From IMG/VR virus record IMGVR_UViG_3300014050_002791, positions 1 through 21,025 of that record: 21,025 nucleotides of DNA. One strand, given 5' to 3'. The notes under the pieces are model-generated. The model was not told the DNA's origin. It saw nothing but the letters and a program-made list of their open reading frames with translations, and did no database searches. Positions within the stretch are counted from its first letter, which is position 1. Each line of letters begins with the position of its first letter. This document shows, piece after piece, positions 1 through 5,900 of this stretch. The position numbers and the translations under genes were made by a program. The DNA comes from a virus.

Positions 1-1194
1 ATGCCAAAAATTTATCGCAAACTTTCTGATCGGGAAATCAGGGAAGCAAAACCAAAAGATAAAAATTACTTTTTGTTTGATGATGGAAATTTAAGACTGT
101 TGGTAAGACCAAGTGGCACGAAGGTTTGGCAGTATCCTTATCAATTAAGCGGAAAAAATAATACTGTTACACTTGGAAAATATGGCGATAGAACAGGATT
201 TGTGTCATTGGCTGAAGCTCGAAAAACGAGAGATGAAATTAGAGATCTACTTTCTCGCGGTCTTGATCCAAACAAAAATAAAAAAGCTCAAAGACAGCAA
301 GCGTTGCTGAAAGCTGAAAATAAATTTGAAACTATTGCTGAGGAATGGAGACAAAAACAATCATGGACTGAAAAACACTCTAAAAATATTCAAAGCCGAT
401 TACAAAAAGATGTTTATCCGATAATTGGTTGGAAAGGAATCAAAGAAGTTACGATCCAAGATATTTTGCAAATTTTACGCAACATTGAACAGCGTGATGC
501 AGTTTCGGTAGCACAAAGAATTAACGGCTATTGCACCGAAATATTTGATTACGCTTTGGTGATGGGAATTTGCGATTCCAACCCTGCCCTCGGTAGATCA
601 AAATTTTTAAAAGCTCAAACGATACAAAATCGCGCTCATCTTTCAGACAAAGAATTACCTGATTTTATCAGAAAACTTTATTCATCCGATGACACGAACA
701 CAACTTTACTCGCAATCAAACTATTGGTTCTAACCATACAGCGTCCCGGTGAAATCAGACTTGCTGAGTGGAAAGAGTTTGATGAGAAAAAAGCAATTTG
801 GCATATTCCAGCTGGGCGAATGAAGAAAAAGCGTGAACATCTTGTACCGCTGCCAAAACAAGCTTTGGAACTTCTAAAAAAGATTCGTACTTTGACTGGT
901 GACTCCCCTTACCTCTTTCCAGGGAAATTATTGATGAAAAAACCAATCTCTGATGTAGCACTTATCAAAGCCATGAAAAAACTCAGCGAAAATAAGATGA
1001 CTCCTCATGGAATCCGGCACACCGGATCAACTATATTAAACGAGAGCAGTTTTAATTCAGATTGGATTGAAAGACAGCTTTCGCACGTAGAAGAAAACAA
1101 AGTTCGCGGTACTTACAACAAAGCTGAATATTTAGAACAGCGAAAAGAGATGATGCAGTGGTGGGCTGATTATTTAGACAAATTAAACAGATAA
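1..1194 (+). CDS. int: P4-type tyrosine recombinase (phage integrase)
   Basis: This is a site-specific recombinase that would integrate the phage into the host chromosome and excise it with a directionality factor. The first ~90 residues match the DUF4102 arm-binding domain typical of P4-like integrases. A SAM-like core-binding domain follows at ~105-190 and the catalytic domain at ~210-385. The expected active-site residues are visible: Arg248 (in QRPGE), His336-x-x-Arg339 (PHGIRH), His362 (LSHVEEN) and the nucleophile Tyr372 (GTYNKAEY). A lysine of the GRMKKKREH turn supplies the beta-hairpin Lys. The length of 397 residues is normal for the family. It stops one base before the end of the convergent alpA-like gene. 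The start cannot be tested because upstream sequence is missing. Confidence 0.96.
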   Translation: MPKIYRKLSDREIREAKPKDKNYFLFDDGNLRLLVRPSGTKVWQYPYQLSGKNNTVTLGKYGDRTGFVSLAEARKTRDEIRDLLSRGLDPNKNKKAQRQQALLKAENKFETIAEEWRQKQSWTEKHSKNIQSRLQKDVYPIIGWKGIKEVTIQDILQILRNIEQRDAVSVAQRINGYCTEIFDYALVMGICDSNPALGRSKFLKAQTIQNRAHLSDKELPDFIRKLYSSDDTNTTLLAIKLLVLTIQRPGEIRLAEWKEFDEKKAIWHIPAGRMKKKREHLVPLPKQALELLKKIRTLTGDSPYLFPGKLLMKKPISDVALIKAMKKLSENKMTPHGIRHTGSTILNESSFNSDWIERQLSHVEENKVRGTYNKAEYLEQRKEMMQWWADYLDKLNR

Positions 1195-1195
1195 C

Positions 1196-1417
1196 TTACT
1201 TAAGCTCATAACTTTTAATTAAGGATTTTATATCCTCTACCCTCCAAGCTACTGCTCTCTCAGCTATTTTTATAGGTTTTGGATATTTTCCATCTTTCAC
1301 ACCTTGCCACCAAGTCGACCTTCCTACGGGAAAGATATTTAAGATTACCGGAAGACGCACAAATCCAATTTCTGGCAATGAATAATTATAAGTTTCTGTT
1401 TTCATCATTACATTCAC
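1196..1417 (-). CDS. AlpA-family helix-turn-helix protein, probable excisionase/regulator
   Basis: A 73-residue DNA-binding protein of the AlpA family. These MerR-type winged-helix proteins act as excisionases or activators of P4-type integrases. The signature runs GFVRLPVILNIFPVGRSTWW, then KYPKPIKI and AWRVEDIKSLI, which is the normal arrangement of recognition helix and wing. It lies tail to tail with the integrase, one base between the two stop codons, so excision control and recombinase are physically paired. Two further in-frame ATGs sit at codons 4 and 5 and no clear Shine-Dalgarno marks any of them, so the true start is uncertain by a few codons. Its upstream region holds the left copy of the 59-bp duplicated operator-like sequence, which suggests shared control with the rightward early operon. 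Confidence 0.87.
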   Translation of the reverse strand: MNVMMKTETYNYSLPEIGFVRLPVILNIFPVGRSTWWQGVKDGKYPKPIKIAERAVAWRVEDIKSLIKSYELK

Positions 1418-1444
1418 ATTTTTGTTAAAAACTGTGAGCGAAAC

Positions 1445-1503
1445 CTAAAAAGTGGGAGGTATGAAAATCGGTATGGCAGCGGTATTAAAACCGGTATTAT
1501 TTT
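1445..1503 (-). promoter_or_regulatory. Left copy of duplicated operator-like element (four ATACC/GGTAT iterons)
   Basis: This 59-bp stretch is the reverse complement of 3635-3693 with a single mismatch (1457 against 3681). Inside it GGTAT recurs at 1458, 1470, 1481 and 1493, spacings of 12, 11 and 12 bp, about one helical turn each. It lies just upstream of the leftward alpA-like gene in the same orientation relative to that gene as the right copy has to the early operon. On the minus strand a TATAAT (1505-1510) directly precedes the iterons and could be a -10 box, but no convincing -35 accompanies it. The likeliest role is an operator for a phage repressor. Binding is inferred, not shown. 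Confidence 0.75.
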
Positions 1504-1530
1504 GATTATACCGCAAGGAAGAGATGAGTT

Positions 1531-2076
1531 TTAAATGATAGCTGGTTCGTAATTTCTGATAACTCTAGTAACAACACCCCAGATTCTATCAAGCGAGCTT
1601 TCATCAATTTCAATGTCGGGACAATCGTCATTGCTGCAAGTGAGTTTAATCTTATCGCCTTCTTTGATCAGTTTTTTGATAACAGCCTTACCAGTATCAG
1701 CGATAGCGATTACGATATTATTGTTGTTCAGATCTTTGGTGTGATTAACCAATAAAAGATCATTCTCCAATATGCCTTCTTCTTGCAAATTGCAGCCAGA
1801 CATCTGAATCAGAAAGTGATCCCGAATATTGTTAATCAGTAAATTTTCAGTTGGTTTACGTTTTTCGTGCTGTTCTTTGTTGGCAATTGAAGGAACGCCA
1901 TCTTCAAATTTCATTTCGTAGAATGGCAGATCATGTTTTTTGTAATCGCTTAAAAGCTTGATGTCATCTTTGGTTATTTCTGCTGGAATTCTTCTCGATT
2001 TTGTACTGCTATGTTTTGGCTTTCTACCAGCTCCAGCTCTATACCCACCATGTTTAATTGTCTCGCTAGAATTCAT
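1531..2076 (-). CDS. UmuD-like S24 family protein with the catalytic serine replaced
   Basis: The 181-residue product aligns well with UmuD. After a HGGYRAGAGRKPK N-terminus, common in UmuD-like proteins, DGVPSIANK matches the UmuD cleavage segment CGFPSPAAD. LIQMSGCNLQEEGILENDLLLV matches the nucleophile segment [21 protein letters not shown], and AVIKKL matches FTVKKL with the general-base lysine kept (Lys134). The UmuD nucleophile Ser60 aligns with Asn96 (codon AAT, 1789-1791), so classical autocleavage should be impossible; the scissile Cys-Gly is Asp-Gly. No umuC is nearby. UmuD works in translesion synthesis. Here the position between duplicated operators suggests a regulator instead, but there is no classical cI-type HTH, only a basic N-terminus. 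It could also be a decaying polymerase V accessory subunit. Confidence 0.82.
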   Translation of the reverse strand: MNSSETIKHGGYRAGAGRKPKHSSTKSRRIPAEITKDDIKLLSDYKKHDLPFYEMKFEDGVPSIANKEQHEKRKPTENLLINNIRDHFLIQMSGCNLQEEGILENDLLLVNHTKDLNNNNIVIAIADTGKAVIKKLIKEGDKIKLTCSNDDCPDIEIDESSLDRIWGVVTRVIRNYEPAII

Positions 2077-2101
2077 CTGTTAATTGTCCAAAAATGACAC
2101 G

Positions 2102-2117
2102 ATTTTATTAATAAAAT
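2102..2117. promoter_or_regulatory. Perfect 16-bp palindrome in a divergent gene junction
   Basis: ATTTTATT/AATAAAAT forms a perfect 16-bp dyad in the 51-bp gap between the leftward UmuD-like gene and the rightward unknown gene. TTGTCC (2084-2089) with a 17-bp gap to ATTAAT (2107-2112) is a weak promoter candidate for the rightward unit, and the dyad would overlap its -10. Position and symmetry fit an operator, but in AT-rich DNA such a dyad can arise by chance. Confidence 0.35.
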
Positions 2118-2127
2118 TTTCTAGAAC

Positions 2128-2652
2128 TTGAATTCTGTGGTAAAAAATCAAAATGACCAATGTATTCGGCATCCCTCAAAATCAAATTTTCTTAAGCTCT
2201 TCTTAAGATTTACTGTTAAACGACCGAACTCTACCACGATGAATAGTAATGCAGTCTTATTTAAGAAATCATTCAATATCTCCCGAAGTTTTGAAAAATT
2301 GATCGATGGCTTCAAATTTTCTACAGATCCCAGAGACGGAATAAAGGATGTCAAAATTAAAGATGTAACCGTTGTTTCTCCTTGTGAAAGTTATGACTTT
2401 TCTTTTGCCATAAACGACAACAAAAAAGCGATATTTGATGCCATGAAGGCTAAGAATATTTCCGCAAGATGTCTTGTTGTTAAGGAAATAGCACTCGACA
2501 TAGTTTTTTATGATGGAGTTTTGGAAAAGAAGAAAAACAACAAAATACCGGTTAAAATCAGCTATTTTAATCAGCACAAAACCGCTAATGAGCACCCTGT
2601 AATCAACAAATATCTAGAATCATGGGGCTTGCTAGAAGTGCAAAATTACTAA
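2128..2652 (+). CDS. Unrecognised protein in the regulatory cassette
   Basis: I do not recognise this 174-residue product. It is predicted soluble, with no signal peptide or membrane segment. The middle (roughly 60-150) alternates short hydrophobic strands and charged turns, for example VTVVSPCESYDFSF and ARCLVVKEIALDIVFYDG, which suggests a compact mostly-beta fold. The start at 2128 is TTG with no clear Shine-Dalgarno. An ATG at codon 38 (2239) would give a 137-residue protein whose N-terminus MNSNAVLFKKSF is equally plausible. It is followed 49 bp downstream by another unknown gene on the same strand and is divergent from the UmuD-like gene. Both unknown genes lie between the inverted operator copies, so roles in lysogeny control, immunity or a lysogenic-conversion trait are possible guesses only. 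Confidence 0.6.
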   Translation: MNSVVKNQNDQCIRHPSKSNFLKLFLRFTVKRPNSTTMNSNAVLFKKSFNISRSFEKLIDGFKFSTDPRDGIKDVKIKDVTVVSPCESYDFSFAINDNKKAIFDAMKAKNISARCLVVKEIALDIVFYDGVLEKKKNNKIPVKISYFNQHKTANEHPVINKYLESWGLLEVQNY

Positions 2653-2701
2653 ATAACTTTTACCGATGTAATAAATCTCTCGCCTGAAAATATTTACCAC
2701 A

Positions 2702-3595
2702 ATGAAAAATCAACTACTCAAGGAATCATTCCTTTTTGCTTGCGACATATGTGAAAATGACAACCCGTCAGTAACTCACCGAGTAGCTACTCACTTCGCC
2801 GATGAAATGAGCAATCTCGTGTCAAATAATGCCTTTGTGACCGACAGCTTGAATTACTGCATCAATAAAAATGGTGATGCTGAAGAGCTTTACTTTAAGA
2901 GCAACCAGCCTGGATATTTTGATGACAACAACAACTTCATTTCAGTCTCTTTCGAAAATTTTACGAAGTACAATTTGAAGCTGGATTGGATCGTCAATAA
3001 TATCAGTCACGACTTCGGTTTTTACAAAGGAGATTGTGAAGAAATTTTACCACACGTGCTTTGGAGTGTTGGTATTGCAAATCTTGATCTGGAAGTGCCG
3101 ATTTTCTTTGCCAGAAAAATCAGACAAGAAGAAATATTCGACAGAATTAAAAAGGCTCTTAATCAAAGAAAATCAAACTTTCAGGGGTTAATTCTGACCA
3201 GTTGCAGCGATATTCCAAGTTACTTCAGTTCCAAGATCGCCGGCAATAAAATTGTTCCTCTAAAAAGCTGTCTTTCTGTCCATAACAAAGAATTCCACAT
3301 TGATAAAGGCGTTTTGAAATCAGCGATGATAAAAACCGGAAAAGATGGCTTTACCACTGGTTATCGTAGCGCGCGTTTTAACGGCGAATATTTCAGATTT
3401 ACCAAACAAGAAGCTGATGTTTTGGAGTATCTGCACAAAGCAGGAAAGCCAGTTCACAAAGATGAGATAATGGTGGAAGTAACAGAAAGCAGCACCGAGT
3501 TAAAAACATTATTTCGCAGCTCTGATTCCAGAAATATTCGCCAGAATATTTTGCAGTATGACAACAAAGGCTATTACTGGCTGAACCTCAATTAA
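2702..3595 (+). CDS. Unrecognised protein with probable C-terminal winged helix
   Basis: The 297-residue product has no family I can name. Residues 1-~225 show no obvious motif and no membrane segment. The C-terminal ~70 residues read like a winged helix-turn-helix: FRFTKQEADVLEYLHKAGKPVHKDEIM, then a second helical stretch and the ending KGYYWLNLN. That pattern (F-x-F/L-T-x-x-Q/E-A-x-V-L-x-x-L) occurs in response-regulator-like and phage-encoded DNA-binding tails. The gene begins with ATG 49 bp after the preceding unknown gene and ends 39 bp before the right operator copy. The likeliest role is a transcriptional regulator of the phage, perhaps the one that reads the duplicated operators. This is inference from position and the C-terminal domain. 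Confidence 0.7.
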   Translation: MKNQLLKESFLFACDICENDNPSVTHRVATHFADEMSNLVSNNAFVTDSLNYCINKNGDAEELYFKSNQPGYFDDNNNFISVSFENFTKYNLKLDWIVNNISHDFGFYKGDCEEILPHVLWSVGIANLDLEVPIFFARKIRQEEIFDRIKKALNQRKSNFQGLILTSCSDIPSYFSSKIAGNKIVPLKSCLSVHNKEFHIDKGVLKSAMIKTGKDGFTTGYRSARFNGEYFRFTKQEADVLEYLHKAGKPVHKDEIMVEVTESSTELKTLFRSSDSRNIRQNILQYDNKGYYWLNLN

Positions 3596-3634
3596 TCTCA
3601 CAACTTTTCCTCGAGTAAGTCTAGCAGTATAGAT

Positions 3635-3693
3635 AAAATAATACCGGTTTTAATACCGCTGCCATACCGATTTTCATACCCCCCACTTTTTAG
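3635..3693 (+). promoter_or_regulatory. Right copy of duplicated operator-like element (four ATACC iterons)
   Basis: This is the inverted partner of 1445-1503, 58 of 59 positions identical. ATACC occurs at 3641, 3653, 3664 and 3676 (spacings 12, 11, 12). It precedes the first gene of the rightward early operon. TATAGAT at 3628 occupies the place of the TATAAT seen beside the left copy, so iterons may overlap the transcription start in both cases. Similarity breaks down within a few bases on both sides, so the conserved block is sharply bounded, as expected for selected binding sites rather than a large recent duplication. Confidence 0.75.
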
Positions 3694-3769
3694 CTTTGCG
3701 CAAATCAAATCACCAAGTCCGTTTTTGGCTTCAAGTGACTTTGATTTTATCAATCAACGCAAAGCACAA

Positions 3770-3985
3770 ATGACAAAAGAAACTTATTACTCTGAGAAAT
3801 GTGTCGCCAAAAAATGGGGGCTTTCTCGCAAAACGCTACAGCGCTGGCGCTTAACTAATGAAGGTCCGCAGTATGTCAGGATCAGTAACAGAGTCAGATA
3901 CTCTGAAAGCGCCATCAAGAAATACGAAGAAGAACGCTTCCTTGATAAAAAATCAAAAAATCAGGGGGTGCAAGATGGTAGATAA
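3770..3985 (+). CDS. Small helix-turn-helix protein (excisionase/MerR-like), first gene of the early operon
   Basis: The 71-residue protein from ATG 3770 carries a DNA-binding domain of the excisionase/HTH_17 type: YYSEKCVAKKWGLSRKTLQRWRLTNEGPQYVRISNRVRYSESAIKKYEEER. The first helices (VAKKWGLSRKTLQRWR) are the HTH, and VRISNRVRYSESAIKKY is the usual wing and following helix. An upstream in-frame TTG at 3725 would add 15 residues that look unrelated to the domain, so ATG is preferred, though no strong Shine-Dalgarno precedes either. It lies directly behind the right operator copy and its stop overlaps the next gene's start. The likely role is excision or early transcription control. It parallels the alpA-like gene behind the left operator copy. 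Confidence 0.8.
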   Translation: MTKETYYSEKCVAKKWGLSRKTLQRWRLTNEGPQYVRISNRVRYSESAIKKYEEERFLDKKSKNQGVQDGR

Positions 3986-4463
3986 AATCACACTAGAACA
4001 AGTTCCAAATATTCCGGTTGGAAACTTATCAAAGCTACCCCCCGAAGAATTGTTGTCGCTTCAAGAGCAAGCGGCAAAGCATCTTCAGCGAGCTAAAATG
4101 CTTAAAGAGTGGTTAGACAATAGCATCGCGCTAAAATATCGCGATGTTGCATCAAACATTCGTAGGCTTGATTCAAAAGATACTGGAACTGTCCATTTTA
4201 CCGATGGCGATTTCAAGGTCACTTCGGTTTTAACAAAAAAAGTCGAATGGAATCAGGACAGATTAAAAGATGTTGTCACTGCTATCAAGAAGCACGGAGA
4301 TAATCCTGACGAATATGTCGAAACCTCCTACAAAATTTCTGAGACCAAATACACCGCGTGGCCAGAGCATATCAAAAACATCTTCAAGCCAGCACGTGTT
4401 TTAAAAACCGGCGCCGAAACTTTTAAGATTCAGCCGCTTGCTGAAGGAGGTTCAAATGAATAG
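3975..4463 (+). CDS. Conserved phage protein upstream of the Sak4-like ATPase
   Basis: A 162-residue cytoplasmic protein of unknown function. It begins at ATG 3975 (GGGGGTG six bases upstream), overlaps the preceding HTH gene by 11 bp and the following ATPase gene by 8 bp, so it is translationally coupled to both. Residues ~20-55 (PPEELLSLQEQAAKHLQRAKMLKEWLDNSI) should form a helix or short coiled coil. The C-terminal half (DGDFKVTSVLTKKVEWNQDRL ... YVETSYKISETKYTAWPEHIKNIF) is a mixed fold and resembles small proteins I associate with Sak4-type recombinase operons. A role in recombination or replication is suggested by position only. Confidence 0.75.
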   Translation: MVDKITLEQVPNIPVGNLSKLPPEELLSLQEQAAKHLQRAKMLKEWLDNSIALKYRDVASNIRRLDSKDTGTVHFTDGDFKVTSVLTKKVEWNQDRLKDVVTAIKKHGDNPDEYVETSYKISETKYTAWPEHIKNIFKPARVLKTGAETFKIQPLAEGGSNE

Positions 4464-5295
4464 CCTTCCAATTATCAGTGCGGATGAGCGCTTAAAAGAA
4501 ACCAGAGGAATCAAAGGCTGCATCTTCGGAAAATCTGGTATCGGCAAAACTTCTCTGCTTTGGACTCTCAATCCAAAAACCACTTTATTTTTTGATCTTG
4601 AAGCTGGCGATCTCGCTGTTGAAGGCTGGCAAGGTGACACCATTCGACCAAAAACTTGGTCAGAATGTTGTGACTTTGCGGTTTTCATCGGCGGACCGAA
4701 TCGCGCACTTCGTCCCGATCAAAAATTTTCTCAGCGCCATTATGACGAAGTTTGCCAGAAGTTTGGCGACCCCGCAATTCTCGATAAATACGACACGATC
4801 TTCATCGACAGCATAACAGTCGCCGGTCGTTTGTGTTTTGGATATTGCCAAGGTCAACCAGAAGCATTCAGTGAAAAATCGGGAAAGCCGGATACACGCG
4901 GAGCTTATGGTTTGCATGGTCGCGAGATGATTTCTTGGTTAACTCACCTTCAGCATACGCGCAGTAAGAATATTTGGTTTGTCGGCATCTTGGACGAAAA
5001 GCTCGATGATTTTAATCGCAAATATTACGCGCCACAAATCGAAGGAAGCAAAACTGGATTAGAGCTGCCAGGCATTGTCGATCAGGTAATTACAATGGCA
5101 GAAATCCAACCTGATGATAAAGGCAAATCCTACCGCGCCTTCATCTGTCACACGATAAATCAGTTCAACTATCCGGCTAAAGATCGCTCACGAAGACTTG
5201 AAGTAATTGAGGAGCCACACCTCGGCAATCTCATGCAAAAGATCAGGTCTGAAGCCAAGCCAATCAACGAACAACTCATTTTTAATAATAACTAA
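4456..5295 (+). CDS. Sak4-like RecA-family ATPase (phage single-strand annealing/recombination protein)
   Basis: This 279-residue P-loop ATPase matches the AAA_24/Sak4 type of phage recombination protein, a minimal RecA/Rad51-like core. The Walker A motif is GKSGIGKT (25-32), and Walker B is YDTIFIDS with Asp118. Further conserved stretches are RGAYGLHGREMISWL and a motif resembling a RecA sensor (NIWFVGILDEK). The ATG at 4456 is well supported by GAAGGAGG eight bases upstream. The gene overlaps its upstream neighbour by 8 bp and is followed 18 bp later by a probable ssDNA-binding protein. Known Sak4 proteins promote annealing or strand exchange together with a phage SSB, which fits this pairing. 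Confidence 0.85.
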   Translation: MNSLPIISADERLKETRGIKGCIFGKSGIGKTSLLWTLNPKTTLFFDLEAGDLAVEGWQGDTIRPKTWSECCDFAVFIGGPNRALRPDQKFSQRHYDEVCQKFGDPAILDKYDTIFIDSITVAGRLCFGYCQGQPEAFSEKSGKPDTRGAYGLHGREMISWLTHLQHTRSKNIWFVGILDEKLDDFNRKYYAPQIEGSKTGLELPGIVDQVITMAEIQPDDKGKSYRAFICHTINQFNYPAKDRSRRLEVIEEPHLGNLMQKIRSEAKPINEQLIFNNN

Positions 5296-5313
5296 AAACA
5301 ACAAGGAGATTTT

Positions 5314-5886
5314 ATGTCTATGGATTTTAACAACAGCGAAAACCAATCAAATTTTGACCTAATTCCAAACAACACTCTGGCCAAAGTCAGAATGTCAATC
5401 AAGCCAGGTGGCTATGATGATCCAAACCAAGGCTGGGTTGGTGGTTACGCAACAAGAAATGAAAATACCGGCTCAATTTATCTATCCTGCGAATTTGTGA
5501 TTTTGGAGGGCGAATATGCCAAACGAAAAGTCTGGGGCATCATCGGTCTTCACAGCAACAAAGGAGCAGAATGGGGAAATATGGGTCGTTCCTTCATCAA
5601 AGCGATTCTCAATTCTGCTCGCGGCGTCTCTGAAAATGACAACTCACCAGCTGCACAAAATGCCAGAAAAATTAACGGCTTTGCTGATTTAGATGGCATT
5701 GAGTTTGTAGCAAAAATCACAATCAGAAAAGATCAAAACGAAGAGAGCAGAAATGAAATCCGTTTTGCCATAACTCCTGATCACAAGGATTATCAAGCAT
5801 TCATGGGAAGTGTTGCGCCGGTGGCTGTCAAAGCACCAACTCCTGCAGCACCCGCTGCTAACAATCGTCCAGCTTGGGCTAGATAG
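5314..5886 (+). CDS. Probable single-stranded DNA-binding protein partner of the Sak4-like ATPase
   Basis: A 190-residue soluble protein preceded by a strong AAGGAG six bases before ATG. The N-terminal and central parts (LIPNNTLAKVRMSIKPGGYDD ... YLSCEFVILEGEYAKRKVWGIIGL) look beta-rich, as in OB-fold or DUF669-like phage proteins. The C-terminus becomes Ala/Pro-rich (APTPAAPAANN) and ends RPAWAR, an arrangement of folded domain plus flexible tail reminiscent of SSBs, although the acidic tip is absent. I recognise the family as conserved beside Sak4-like genes in phages, but I know of no firm function. The SSB call is inferred from partner and architecture; a recombination mediator is the main alternative. 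Confidence 0.65.
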   Translation: MSMDFNNSENQSNFDLIPNNTLAKVRMSIKPGGYDDPNQGWVGGYATRNENTGSIYLSCEFVILEGEYAKRKVWGIIGLHSNKGAEWGNMGRSFIKAILNSARGVSENDNSPAAQNARKINGFADLDGIEFVAKITIRKDQNEESRNEIRFAITPDHKDYQAFMGSVAPVAVKAPTPAAPAANNRPAWAR

Positions 5887-5900
5887 ATTAAGGAGCAGCC

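Noticed and set aside
1445-3693. Inverted repeats as ends of an insertion sequence or invertible segment
   Set aside because: There is no transposase or extra recombinase between them. The repeats contain phased binding-site-like units, and each sits properly in front of an outward gene, so paired operators are simpler. Inversion is left as a testable alternative.
3725-3769. TTG start extending the HTH gene by 15 codons
   Set aside because: No ribosome binding site, and the added residues lie outside the DNA-binding domain; the ATG at 3770 is the simpler choice.
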